Of a stretch of 64,000 bases of DNA, positions 36,248 to 44,570 are shown one piece after another. Below the pieces are notes generated by a model. That model saw only the letters and a program-made list of their open reading frames with translations, was not told where the DNA came from and made no database searches. The position numbers were made by a program, and so were the translations under genes. How positions within the stretch are numbered: the first letter of the stretch is position 1; each line of letters starts with the position of its first letter. The stretch is from Polyangiaceae bacterium (GTDB taxonomy: Bacteria; Myxococcota_A; Polyangia; Polyangiales; Polyangiaceae), in the NCBI GenBank assembly GCA_025353725.1, contig JANXOF010000060.1, positions 56,366 through 120,365 of the forward strand, read 5' to 3'.

Positions 36248-36690
36248 TATGGTTTCCAGTCCGAAGGCAAAGTCTTGACCCTGCGGAAATGAGGGTTGAG
36301 CTACGGGCGAGGTTGTAGGAGCCGAGCCTAACCGGAAAGGTTCGCTCCCCGAAACAAAAGAGGAGGGACCGGATTTTCCCGCGCGCGAACGAACCCGCAC
36401 ATCTCCATTCGGCGGTGCGCTTGACACCTGCGCGCGTCGGTGGTTCTTTCCGCGGCCGTTTCCGGCGGCGTAGCCTCCCGAGCTCACGCCGCCCTCGGTC
36501 TTAGTCTCACTCTCAGTCTCAGTCTCAGTCTCAGTCTCAGTCTCAGTCTCAGTCTCAGTCTCAGTCTCAGTCTCACTTTCCTGTTCGAGGAGCGGTGCGC
36601 GTCGAACCGTTGAACCGCTTGGTTCTCGGTCTAACGAGTGCGGCCTTCCACGTTAGATTACGAGCTAGCGCTCAACACCTCGAGGCACTC
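36248..36690. other. intergenic region between the ompA-type gene and rpmH
   Basis: This divergent spacer contains the TCTCAG repeat (36505-36576). The minus-strand frame of the OmpA-type gene stays open through it and through the repeat (which would encode alternating Thr-Glu) up to a stop at 36655-36653, but no start codon lies upstream of the repeat. It presumably holds promoters for both genes. I saw no cluster of DnaA boxes. Confidence 0.5.
36505..36576. repeat. TCTCAG hexanucleotide tandem repeat
   Basis: Ten perfect copies of TCTCAG (36511-36570) are bounded on each side by one TCTCAC variant. This is a simple-sequence repeat in the divergent spacer between an outer-membrane protein gene and rpmH. 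Because the unit is six bases, copy-number changes would alter promoter spacing rather than reading frame. Confidence 0.95.
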
Positions 36691-36849
36691 ATGGCAAAGC
36701 CAAAGCGAACTTATCAGCCCCACAACACGCGTCGCCTCCGAACCCACGGGTTCCGCGCTCGCATGGCGACCAAAGGCGGAGCCAAAATTCTCGCCAATCG
36801 TCGTCGCAAGGGCCGAGCACGTCTTACGGTCTCGATTTACGCGAAGTAG
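36691..36849 (+). CDS. rpmH: 50S ribosomal protein L34
   Basis: A 52-residue very basic protein with the L34 pattern [20 protein letters not shown] followed by [20 protein letters not shown]. It is a late-assembling component near the base of the large ribosomal subunit. ATG 36691 is fixed by the family N-terminus ([10 protein letters not shown]). It heads the conserved rpmH-rnpA-yidD-yidC-khpB cluster that in many bacteria lies close to the replication origin; dnaA is not in the window. Confidence 0.97.
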   Translation: MAKPKRTYQPHNTRRLRTHGFRARMATKGGAKILANRRRKGRARLTVSIYAK

Positions 36850-36989
36850 TCGCGGATTTAGCCCACTCACGGCGGTCGAGGTTTTCCATAAATTTCTATG
36901 AGTACGCGGTCGCCAGCGACGCGACCCGGTTCAACCCGTCTCATCCGAACGGATCGAGGGCGGACGATGGCATCCGGGCGGTGTAAGGC

Positions 36990-37466
36990 GTGACTGAATC
37001 GCGGGGAACCTTCGGGCCAGAGCGTCGCATTTTGCGTCGCTCTGACTTCGTGAGCTGCCAATCCCGTGGTGAGCGGGCTACGACATCGCACTTTGTTTTG
37101 CTTGTAACGGCGACCGTTTCGCCCGCAGCTCGGAGACTCAGCGAGCCTTGCCGCGAGGGTCGCAAAGCTGGACGCGGAGCCGAGGCCGGCGGGCTCAAGA
37201 ACGGACCGGGTAGTGGTTGTGCTCGGTTGGGCCTTGTCGTGACCAAGAAGGTCGGAAACGCCGTTCAGCGCAACCGCATCAAGCGCCTTTGCCGCGCTTG
37301 CTTCCGCATGTGGCCTGATCTGGTTCCTGAGGGTATTGACCTCGTGGTCATCGCTCGCCAGGGCGCGCACGAGCTTAGCTTGGCGAACGTTCGTGCAGAG
37401 TGGATGCGCGCGCGCCCTGCCCTTTTGAAGCGTTGCGCCGCCGCCATGGCAGGGGTCTTCTCATGA
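36990..37466 (+). CDS. rnpA: ribonuclease P protein component, with insertion
   Basis: RnpA is the protein cofactor that helps RNase P RNA mature tRNA 5' ends. The 158-residue product starts at GTG 36990. It has the N-terminal LRRSDFV..Q motif and the RNR signature LGLVVTKKVGNAVQRNRIKRLCRACFR. Usual length is ~115-120; the excess comes mainly from a Gly/Arg/Glu-rich insert of about 35 residues (~45-80) before the RNR region. The reading frame is intact and the gene overlaps yidD (ATGA), so it is expected to be functional. Confidence 0.92.
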   Translation: MTESRGTFGPERRILRRSDFVSCQSRGERATTSHFVLLVTATVSPAARRLSEPCREGRKAGRGAEAGGLKNGPGSGCARLGLVVTKKVGNAVQRNRIKRLCRACFRMWPDLVPEGIDLVVIARQGAHELSLANVRAEWMRARPALLKRCAAAMAGVFS

Positions 37467-37810
37467 GTCCGCACGAGACGGAGGGTGCGGCTCAAGTGCG
37501 CGCCGGCGATTTCCAAAGCCAACGCTACGCTACACGCGCCTTCGTTTTTCTTATCCGAATGTACCAGCAGACGGTTTCGCCGTGGCTGGGCCCCGCATGT
37601 CGCTTTGAACCCTCTTGTTCGCGATACGCCATCGCATGCCTCGAGGCTCACGGGGCTGGACGGGGTAGCTTGCTTTCGCTCAAACGTCTGTGTAAGTGCC
37701 ATCCTCATCACCAGGGCGGGTTCGACCCTCCCCCTCTCAGCCTTACTTCGTCCGATCGTTCGTCTCTTCCGCTCTTGCGAAGGCGAGCCGGTAGGCCTGA
37801 CCTTCGCTAA
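37463..37810 (+). CDS. yidD: membrane protein insertion efficiency factor YidD
   Basis: A 115-residue small protein with the YidD core: FLIRMYQQTVSPWLGPACRFEPSCSRYAIACLEAHG, then KRLCKCHPHHQGGFDPPP with conserved cysteines. It is a peripheral inner-membrane factor that aids YidC-dependent insertion. ATG 37463 overlaps the rnpA stop (ATGA), indicating translational coupling. The C-terminal ~20 residues after FDPPP are basic and not part of the core. Confidence 0.93.
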   Translation: MSPHETEGAAQVRAGDFQSQRYATRAFVFLIRMYQQTVSPWLGPACRFEPSCSRYAIACLEAHGAGRGSLLSLKRLCKCHPHHQGGFDPPPLSLTSSDRSSLPLLRRRAGRPDLR

Positions 37811-37828
37811 GAAGCCCGAAAGCACCGA

Positions 37829-39643
37829 ATGGAACGGAACAGTGTTCTGCGCTGGGGCGTCATCGCGATAGCGATTTTCGTATTTTACAAGTTTGGTTGG
37901 CCCCTCCTTTCGGGCCAGACAGGGAAGCCTCAGGCGGTCTTCGTGACCGAGGCTCCCATTCTTAGCGCGCCGGACTTCGCGCGCGATGTGATCGACGCCC
38001 CCGTGGCCTCAGCCACTTCAGGTTCTACGGGCCAGGCTAATCCGCCGCCGGTCGAGGGTGAACTGTGCCGCATCAAAGGGGTGCGCTTCGAGGCCGAGCT
38101 TTCGTCGCGGGGAGCTGCGCTTACTCATTTTTTCCTGACCGACCCGAACTATGCGCGGTCGGAGGCCCACGACCTCTCGACTACCCCCGACCATGAGCGC
38201 TGGCGAAGCCTCCGCACGGTGTTTCGCGGAAAAGACTCTGATACGCAGGTAAAGTACGACCGGTTTCCGTGGAAGCTCGAACGCGCCGAGAGCGCATCCA
38301 ACGCATCGAGCTGCACGTTCTCGTACCAAGACGAAGACGTTCGCATCGTGAAAAGCGTCGCGGCGCATCCGACCCGCGCGTTCGAGCTGAGTGTCACCAC
38401 AAGCGTAACCAACCTCGCAAGTGCGTCACGACGTCATCAGTTCACGATCGCGTCTTATGCGTTCCGTAAGAACAGCGAAATCAAAGGTAGCCTCGGCAAA
38501 GTCTCTCCGTTCCAGACCGAGCTCTCGTGCGCGTCGGGCAAAGACGTTCAGCGGAAGGGCAAAGACGACTTCAAAACTGGAGCGTTCACCGTCGGAGCGG
38601 CCGACCGCTACGCTGCGGTAAACAGTCACTACTTCTCCCAAGCGATGGTGCCGGAACGAGGCGAGGCCGCTGATTCCGACCTTCCGTCGTGCACGCTTCT
38701 CGCGGAGGAATGGGGGCTCCTGGCGGACGGCTCAAACGCGTCGGACGACGCGGCGGCCGTTTACCAGGCAAAGCTCGTTTATCCGCCGAAAGAGCTTACA
38801 CCGAACCAAACGGTGACCTATCGAGACACGGCTTTTTACGGGCCGAAAGAGCGTGAGGTGCTCGCGCATGCGGTAGGTGGCGCTCCGAAGCTCAACGAAC
38901 TTTTGAACCTCGGGTTTTTCGCTCCTGTCGCGAACGTCCTCGTGAAGATACTTGATTTCATTCACGATTACGTCACGTTCGGGAACTGGGGTCTCGCCAT
39001 CATTCTCATGACGATCTGCCTCCGGACGCTCCTTTTTCCTCTAACGTACAAGTCCATTCGAACGACCATCGCGATGCGCCGCCTCAAACCCGAGGTAGAC
39101 GCCTTGAACGCGAAGTTCGCCGATGACGCGCAGGCGAAAAATCTCGCCATGATGGAGCTCTGGAAGAAGCACGGCGTAAACCCGTTCGGCGGCTGCTTGC
39201 CACAGCTCGTCCAGATGCCCGTGTGGTTCGCGATGTACACGACGCTTCAAACGGCTGTCGAGATGTATCACACGAAGTTCTTGTGGTTTTCGGACCTCTC
39301 GGCGCCGGACAAATTTTACATTTTGCCGCTACTTTTAGGCGTGTTCATGATCGTGCAGCAGCGCATCGTCCCGCAGCAGGGGATGGATCCCGCGCAGGCG
39401 AAGATGATGATGTACATGCTTCCGGCCGTATTTACGGTCATGATGCTCTTTCTGCCGGCTGCGCTTGGCGTCTACATGCTGACGAACAGCCTCCTCGGTA
39501 TTGGTCAGCAGCTCGCCGTTGAGCGAATCGCGCCGCGAGACAAAGGACCCGGCGAGATCGTCGTCAAGCAGCGGGACAGTACTGGTAAGAAGGGCGGCAA
39601 CGGCAGTGGGACCAAGTCGTCGACCAAAGCCGAAGCCTCCTGA
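37829..39643 (+). CDS. yidC: membrane protein insertase YidC
   Basis: A 604-residue inner-membrane insertase of the Gram-negative type. An N-terminal helix (~8-27) is followed by a large periplasmic P1 domain (~65-345) and then the five-helix YidC/Oxa1 core (~355-575). Visible core features are WGLAIILMTICLRTLLFPLTYKS, KKHGVNPFGGCLPQLVQMPVWFAMY, and a C-terminal hydrophobic pair ending NSLLGIGQQL. It inserts membrane proteins alone or with Sec, and folds them. The tail is Lys/Ser/Gly-rich, as often seen for ribosome contact. It sits 18 bases after yidD and is followed by khpB. Confidence 0.95.
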   Translation: MERNSVLRWGVIAIAIFVFYKFGWPLLSGQTGKPQAVFVTEAPILSAPDFARDVIDAPVASATSGSTGQANPPPVEGELCRIKGVRFEAELSSRGAALTHFFLTDPNYARSEAHDLSTTPDHERWRSLRTVFRGKDSDTQVKYDRFPWKLERAESASNASSCTFSYQDEDVRIVKSVAAHPTRAFELSVTTSVTNLASASRRHQFTIASYAFRKNSEIKGSLGKVSPFQTELSCASGKDVQRKGKDDFKTGAFTVGAADRYAAVNSHYFSQAMVPERGEAADSDLPSCTLLAEEWGLLADGSNASDDAAAVYQAKLVYPPKELTPNQTVTYRDTAFYGPKEREVLAHAVGGAPKLNELLNLGFFAPVANVLVKILDFIHDYVTFGNWGLAIILMTICLRTLLFPLTYKSIRTTIAMRRLKPEVDALNAKFADDAQAKNLAMMELWKKHGVNPFGGCLPQLVQMPVWFAMYTTLQTAVEMYHTKFLWFSDLSAPDKFYILPLLLGVFMIVQQRIVPQQGMDPAQAKMMMYMLPAVFTVMMLFLPAALGVYMLTNSLLGIGQQLAVERIAPRDKGPGEIVVKQRDSTGKKGGNGSGTKSSTKAEAS

Positions 39644-39667
39644 GATTTGTTGGAAAGGGAAGAACAC

Positions 39668-40249
39668 GTGTCGACCGAGCAAGAAACAGGCGCAGTGGGC
39701 GCGACGAATCAAGGTGAGCACGACGACGAGGGACCCCTCGATCCGCAAACCGAGCGCGCGCTCAACTTCGTCGACATGCTCCTCGAGAAAATGGACATGG
39801 ACGCCGAGGTGACCCTCGCGCCCGACGATGGCGAGGGCTCTGCTGACGAAATTCGCCTCGAGATCGAAGGCCCGGACGCGGGTCGGATCATTGGAAAGCG
39901 CGGCAGCGTACTTGAGGCCATCCAGTACCTCACGACCCGGATCGCGCATCGTCCTGGCGAACCGCGCAAGCACATCGCCGTCGACGCCGAAGGCTACCGC
40001 GCACGCCACGAGGATCAGCTCTCGGAGATGGCGTGCAAGCTCGCAAAGCGCGTGGCAACGGAGGGCAAGGTCATCACGTTCGATCCCATGAGCGCGCGTG
40101 ATCGCCGTGTCGTTCACATGGCGCTGAAAGAGATCACCGACGTGCGCACGGAGAGCCACGGCGAAGGACCCGATCGCCGGGTTCAGATCATCCCCGTGAA
40201 AAGCGCCGCGTTGGGCGCCGGGCCTGCCGCGCCGCCAAGCTCACCGTAA
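39668..40249 (+). CDS. khpB: KhpB/Jag RNA-binding protein
   Basis: A 193-residue protein with a KH domain (residues ~65-125, GRIIGKRGSVLEAIQYLTTRI) and an R3H domain (~135-175, DPMSARDRRVVHMALKEI). The acidic N-terminus replaces the longer Jag-N domain found in Firmicutes. It binds RNA and in other bacteria affects cell division and envelope genes. GTG 39668 is chosen because GGAAAGGGA lies 7 bases upstream; the TTG at 39647 would lack a ribosome-binding site. It ends the rpmH cluster; the mnmE gene often found next is absent. Confidence 0.9.
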   Translation: MSTEQETGAVGATNQGEHDDEGPLDPQTERALNFVDMLLEKMDMDAEVTLAPDDGEGSADEIRLEIEGPDAGRIIGKRGSVLEAIQYLTTRIAHRPGEPRKHIAVDAEGYRARHEDQLSEMACKLAKRVATEGKVITFDPMSARDRRVVHMALKEITDVRTESHGEGPDRRVQIIPVKSAALGAGPAAPPSSP

Positions 40250-40296
40250 TTCACCCGCCCTGACGAGGCGCGTTTCGCGCAGTTCAATCGCCAACG

Positions 40297-40320
40297 CCCG
40301 AGGAGGTTCGAAACCTCGGG
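40297..40320. terminator. hairpin between khpB and convergent gene
   Basis: CCCGAGG and CCTCGGG pair around a 10-base loop (AGGTTCGAAA), 47 bases after the khpB stop and 14 before the end of the convergent pseudogene. It could terminate both transcripts. Confidence 0.5.
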
Positions 40321-40333
40321 TGAGCACTTAGAG

Positions 40334-41148
40334 TCACGGCGCAGCCAGCGTGATGTTGTCGTAGTATCCCAAGAAGCCTCGCGAACTGGACTCGCCGACG
40401 GCGAACACTCCCTTTGCTGTCATGGGCCAACTCGAGTCGAGGGAGCGGCGCACGACCTCGGCTCCGTCGACCGTCGCAATCGCGAGATGGGCCGCGAAGT
40501 CGACCGCGAGATCGACATGCGACCATCGCAAGATTGGAAGAACCGCCCCCTCCGTCCGACCCGCTTGAGGTTGTCCGGCGTCGTTCGGCGCGTACTCGAA
40601 CCATCCAGCGGCGCCCGAGCCCAGCGCTTGTAGGAGGAGCACATGGCCGCCGCCACCGTCGAACCAGACGATGGACGCATTCTCGCCGCGGCGCTCAATG
40701 TAGACGTCGAACGTAACGTGAAGTCGAGACGCGGCGGGAAGCGCCGTCCTGACATAGGCTTCGTCGGCTGTGGCCTTCGTTTCCACCGCAAGCGCACGCG
40801 GAAAGCTCAACACGGTCGCGGTCGACGCGGAGACGGTCGCGCCCGATAGGCCTGTGACGACGGTGTCCCACGGCGTTGGGAAAGCGTCTTCTCCGTCGAA
40901 ATCACTGCAAAAATAGAGCGCGAGGGCGCGCAGAATCGGACCCGCGCATCGCTTGTGCCTGCGCCGATTTCTGGCGCATCCGCGGTTGTGAGGCGAGCGT
41001 CGATGGGCCCGGGAATGGTCGCACTTCCAGAGTCGATAACGCTCAGCGGTTCAGGCGCGCCGCTGAGGCCACTCACGCCCACGAGGAGGGAACATCCCAC
41101 AGCGCAGCCGCCGCAAGCGAGACACCAGACGACGCGCAGGCTGTTCAC
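40334..41148 (-). pseudogene. frameshifted paralogue of the lipoprotein at 41253-42101
   Basis: Two minus-strand frames together encode one protein like its upstream neighbour. The first (from ATG 41148) gives a signal with cysteine-rich GGCAVGCSLLVGVSG and a linker up to RFCAP. The second resumes with LYFCSDFDGEDAFPTPWD, parallel to AIFCADFDDEDASLPAPFD in the neighbour, and continues through FDVYIERRGENASIVWFDGG to the shared C-terminus YYDNITLAAP. The break is a one-base loss near 40925-40930. The beta-rich C-terminal region resembles a concanavalin/LamG-like fold. It is either a pseudogene or a sequencing error. Function unknown. Confidence 0.75.
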
Positions 41149-41152
41149 TCGG

Positions 41153-41200
41153 GGCAGCTTACCAGCTGCCCCGTTCGAAGCGGGCCGCTAGGAAGCGGCC
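41153..41200. terminator. two tandem hairpins
   Basis: GGCAGCT/AGCTGCC (41153-41170, loop TACC) and GGCCGCT/AGCGGCC (41183-41200, loop AGGA) are perfect 7-bp stems with tetraloops. They lie downstream of the 41253-42101 gene and upstream of the frameshifted paralogue (both minus strand), a typical terminator position. Confidence 0.5.
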
Positions 41201-41252
41201 GGGCGTGACAAGCAGGGCCTACGCTGCGACGGCAGGCCAGCCCTAAGCCGCG

Positions 41253-42101
41253 TCAGCGGACCACAAGTGCGATATTGTCGTAGTAGACGCGCGTCCCTTG
41301 AACGCTCGGGGCGCCCAGAGAAAAGGTGCCCTCGGAGAGCGTCGCCCAGACCGGTTCGAGTGTCCGCGAGGCGACCTGGGCGCCGTCAAGTCTGAGGGTC
41401 GTGACGCGCGTAGGGATGTCTAGTTCCAACTCCACCCGGGTCCAGCGGGAGGCCAAGAACGGCCGGCCTGTCGTGCCGTCGTAGGCACTTCCGCCGTCGA
41501 GCTCTTCGACGATCGACGACGCGACTTCGTCTGCCGCGCTTACGAACACTCTGTGGTTTCCTAGGTCGAGCCACGCGATGTTGAGGTTCAGTCCTCGAAC
41601 CTCGATGTAGACGTCGAACGAACCGACGATGTGCGTCGCCTTGGCGAACGAGGTGTATGCGTTCGCGTGTAAGCGCTCGGTTCCGGTTCCCCCGGTTTCG
41701 ACACGCATCGCTCGCGGTGAGCTCGCCCACCTGTCCTTCGACAGCGCGATAACTCCCCCACGCAGGCCGATGCCATCGAACGGCGCCGGGAGGGAGGCAT
41801 CTTCGTCGTCGAAGTCGGCGCAGAAGATCGCGCCGAGCTGGGGGCAGAAGCGTGTCGCTCCGTCCAAAAGCGCACCCGCGTCAAGCACCTCCGCGACCGA
41901 GGCATCACGTCGGGCGTCTGCGTCGCGGAGCGAAGCATCGCTGGCGGGAACGTTCGGAACGTCGCCATCGTCTCTCGGCAGCCCGCCAAGCCCATCGACC
42001 GGAACGAGCAAGGAGCAATGAAGCGAGAGACAAACGCCTATGGCGCTGCCAAGGCTGAAGAGACCCATCCCGAGCACGGGCCGCAAGGATGTAGTCTTCA
42101 T
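41253..42101 (-). CDS. putative lipoprotein with LamG-like domain
   Basis: A 282-residue protein starting at ATG 42101, preceded by AAGGTC. The signal (residues ~8-28) ends in LSLHC, a possible lipobox. An Asp/Ala-rich linker leads to FCPQLGAIFCADFDDEDASLPAPFDGI and a beta-sandwich-like domain (~110-282) with SFDVYIEVRGLNLNIAWLDL ... YYDNIALVV. Similar folds (LamG/concanavalin type) often bind carbohydrates or proteins; no metal or catalytic motif is seen. It is a tandem paralogue of the frameshifted copy at 40334-41148. Confidence 0.65.
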   Translation of the reverse strand: MKTTSLRPVLGMGLFSLGSAIGVCLSLHCSLLVPVDGLGGLPRDDGDVPNVPASDASLRDADARRDASVAEVLDAGALLDGATRFCPQLGAIFCADFDDEDASLPAPFDGIGLRGGVIALSKDRWASSPRAMRVETGGTGTERLHANAYTSFAKATHIVGSFDVYIEVRGLNLNIAWLDLGNHRVFVSAADEVASSIVEELDGGSAYDGTTGRPFLASRWTRVELELDIPTRVTTLRLDGAQVASRTLEPVWATLSEGTFSLGAPSVQGTRVYYDNIALVVR

Positions 42102-42268
42102 TGACCTTCGAGATCGTATCAGCCTGGAACCGACCCCGCGACCGCAAATCCGTGCGGCTAGCTTGCTCGGACAAGCGCGTCTAACGAGAACGTGCTGAGC
42201 CCTCTCGTCATCGCGGGACCTGCACGAACCTCGATGAAACTGCGCTCGAGAAGAGCCGCGGCGCGATT

Positions 42269-43330
42269 CTAGAGCGGTGAGGGCGTTCGGAGGTCCACGG
42301 GGCCATCGAACGGAGGGCGCTGCATCGACCCGACCGCGCACACGCGGGCCCATGAAGGCGCGAGACGACGCGCCGCCGCCGCGTCGTCGCTGCCCATGAC
42401 GAGGATTCCATTCGCGAAGGGCGAAAGAAGCGACGCGGCTTTTCCCATCGAAGCGCAGGAGGTTACGTGGAGGGTGCGGTACGGTGGTGGAAGCAGAAGA
42501 GGCGCGCCGCTCGGCCCCAGGCCGATCACGTGCGCTTCGCCTTCGATCGCGCGACAGGCGTAGGTCATGGTTGCTACGTAACGCCGAATCGCCACCTGCT
42601 CTTCCCGAGGGACGGAGCCCCGCGGGACCGTGACGCCGAGGTGCGCAAGAGAATGGTCAAGCGCCTGTGCGAACTCGAGGGCACGCGTCTCCCCTCCGTG
42701 AACAAGGGCGATGCGTGGGCTCATGCAACCGCGTTGGTCGAAAGCGACGATATCGGCGGCGAGGCTGTCGGCCGCGTCCGAAAGCCTTGCCTCGGCGGAG
42801 ATCCAGGCCACGCCAAGCCCGCTACCGTGACCGCAAACGCGCACGTTGACTCGAGCGTCTGCGCGAACGCGCGCGATCGTTTCGTCGCGACCGTACACGT
42901 GAATTTCGCCGTGTTCGACGGACGAGACGTCGAGGTCTTCAACCAAGCGAAGGTGGGTGTCGCCCGCCCCTACCGCGGCGCTGACAAGCGCTTGCGCGAA
43001 CGCGGGATCGCGACGGGAAGGACGAACGACCACATCCGCCGAAGCGGCTCGCGCAAGGGCGATGGCACGGAGCGCGCCGACGAACACGTTCGAGGAAAGC
43101 ACCACGGTGACGCGACTGGCGTTCCCCGCTCGCTCGACGAGCTTGCGCACGTCCTCATCCGACGCCTCCGTCTCAAGATGCCGCGCAAGCGCGAGTTCGA
43201 CCCCCTCCCGCGACAACCCCGTTGACGCCACGAGCGACGGTACAATCGACGCGGACGAAGCCACGAGCGCCCTCGCGGCCCGTAGAAGGCGTTTGACGTC
43301 CGACGCGCGCTCGGAAGCCGTGCGGTTCAT
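42269..43330 (-). CDS. LuxC-like acyl-CoA/acyl-protein reductase
   Basis: A 353-residue aldehyde-dehydrogenase-fold protein of the LuxC family, which reduces activated fatty acids to fatty aldehydes with NADPH. Family features are VVLSSNVFVGALRAIALARAAS (~77-97), VCGHGSGLGVAWI (~165-177) and the catalytic loop FDQRGCMSP with Cys202. It is shorter than luminous-bacterium LuxC (~480), mainly at the N-terminus. ATG 43330 overlaps the stop of the upstream LuxE-like gene (ATGA), so the two are translationally coupled. No luxA/luxB genes are present in the window, so light production is not implied; a lipid, wax or alkane precursor role is possible. Confidence 0.85.
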   Translation of the reverse strand: MNRTASERASDVKRLLRAARALVASSASIVPSLVASTGLSREGVELALARHLETEASDEDVRKLVERAGNASRVTVVLSSNVFVGALRAIALARAASADVVVRPSRRDPAFAQALVSAAVGAGDTHLRLVEDLDVSSVEHGEIHVYGRDETIARVRADARVNVRVCGHGSGLGVAWISAEARLSDAADSLAADIVAFDQRGCMSPRIALVHGGETRALEFAQALDHSLAHLGVTVPRGSVPREEQVAIRRYVATMTYACRAIEGEAHVIGLGPSGAPLLLPPPYRTLHVTSCASMGKAASLLSPFANGILVMGSDDAAAARRLAPSWARVCAVGSMQRPPFDGPVDLRTPSPL

Positions 43331-44508
43331 GCCCCGGGCGATGCTGTCGCGCGACCCAGCAGCTCGTCGATCGCGATGGAGCAACCGCGTGCCGGCGCGC
43401 CGGGTGCACGCCCGAGAAGCTCGAATCCTTCCGAGCTCCCTTGCCCCGTTTCCGAGCGGTCGGAAGGTCCGTACCCTACGCGCCTCACGCGATCCTGCGT
43501 GAGCACGGCGACCGCGCTATCGACGTTCATGAGGTCGATGATTTTCGCGAGCCCAACCTCGCCTGCCGGGACGGCCTCGAGCGTGTCAGGGTCGACCGGG
43601 ACCACGCGCGCCCAGGGCGGTTCGGCGTAGACGCCAAGCGGCGTGTCCTCCTCGAACAGCGTGCGCTCATAGAATTGGCTCGCGAGCTCCGTCATGCCGT
43701 ATTCGGCGACAATGGCTCGAACGCTGACCCCAAAAACCCGCGCGAGATCGGCGCGAAGCACGTTGGCGGGAACCTCGCGGCTCCTTCCTTTGTATCCACC
43801 CGTTTGCATCACGCGGCTCCCGCGAGGCAGGGCAAAACTATCCTTCCCGATAGCGTCGACAAAGTGCACGAAGGCAAAGGAAGTTCCGAGGATCAACATC
43901 GGCTGGTTACGCGAGAGGGCGAAAGCCACGCGCTCGTCGAAGGCGCTCAAATCGATGACGGCGTCGTCACCAACGAGGTAGGTCGACGCCGAAGTCGAAG
44001 GTTCACCAAATGTCCGAACGAACGCCTCGCACATGTGCACGAGAGAGGAGTCGGGCGCGGACTCTGGCGACGGACCGAGCACCACCACAGGAAGGCGACC
44101 TGCAACGTCACGGGCAAGCCAGCGCCGACCGAAGGCTATCGAAGCGGCGTCGTACGTCGACACGTCGCGAAGCGAGTTCTCGCCGCGCGACCCCAAGGTG
44201 GTACCGCTCGTGCGGAAAACTTTGGACGTAAGGGTTGACGGAAACGTCGCTATCCGAGCCACCTTGAACGCATCGGTCGGGACCGCCGGGATGTCGTCGG
44301 CGTTCCTAAGGGCCGAAGGCTCGACGCCACGTGCGTGACACAGACGCGCATAGCCGTCGCTCGCGCTGGCTTGGAAACGAGCCAAGTCACACGCGAGTGT
44401 GTCAAACGACTCCGGCATTGGTGCGCCGGCCTCGAAGGCGGAGACGCACGCGCGAGCACGCGCGTGAAGGACAAGGCTCGTTTCGATCGAAGCTGGAACC
44501 GAGTTCAC
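43327..44508 (-). CDS. LuxE-like acyl-protein synthetase
   Basis: A 393-residue protein of the LuxE family, which activates a fatty acid as acyl-AMP and carries it on a cysteine before handing it to LuxC. Visible features are DIPAVPTDAFKVARIATF and VFRTSGTTLGSRG (~85-110, phosphate-binding loop of adenylating enzymes), AIVAEYGMTELASQFY (~265-280), and a C-terminal ARGCSIAIDEL with Cys376 at the place of the acylated cysteine in LuxE. It starts at GTG 44508, 62 bases after the lipoprotein gene, and overlaps the LuxC-like gene. The fatty-acid substrate is unknown. Confidence 0.85.
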   Translation of the reverse strand: MNSVPASIETSLVLHARARACVSAFEAGAPMPESFDTLACDLARFQASASDGYARLCHARGVEPSALRNADDIPAVPTDAFKVARIATFPSTLTSKVFRTSGTTLGSRGENSLRDVSTYDAASIAFGRRWLARDVAGRLPVVVLGPSPESAPDSSLVHMCEAFVRTFGEPSTSASTYLVGDDAVIDLSAFDERVAFALSRNQPMLILGTSFAFVHFVDAIGKDSFALPRGSRVMQTGGYKGRSREVPANVLRADLARVFGVSVRAIVAEYGMTELASQFYERTLFEEDTPLGVYAEPPWARVVPVDPDTLEAVPAGEVGLAKIIDLMNVDSAVAVLTQDRVRRVGYGPSDRSETGQGSSEGFELLGRAPGAPARGCSIAIDELLGRATASPGA

Positions 44509-44570
44509 GCACGTGGCTTAGTACCCGAACGCCGCGCTGACCAGCGACTCGCGCCGAGCGCACGAAGGAC

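Noticed and set aside
36505..36576. CRISPR or coding repeat interpretation of the TCTCAG array
   Set aside because: No spacers exist, and although the minus frame is open through it, no start codon lies upstream, so it is treated as a non-coding simple-sequence repeat.
36488..37000. Replication origin near rpmH-rnpA
   Set aside because: The gene cluster often borders oriC, but dnaA is absent and I saw no cluster of DnaA boxes or clear AT-rich unwinding element.
42269..44508. Bioluminescence operon
   Set aside because: Only LuxE- and LuxC-like genes are present; luciferase subunits and the LuxD thioesterase are missing.
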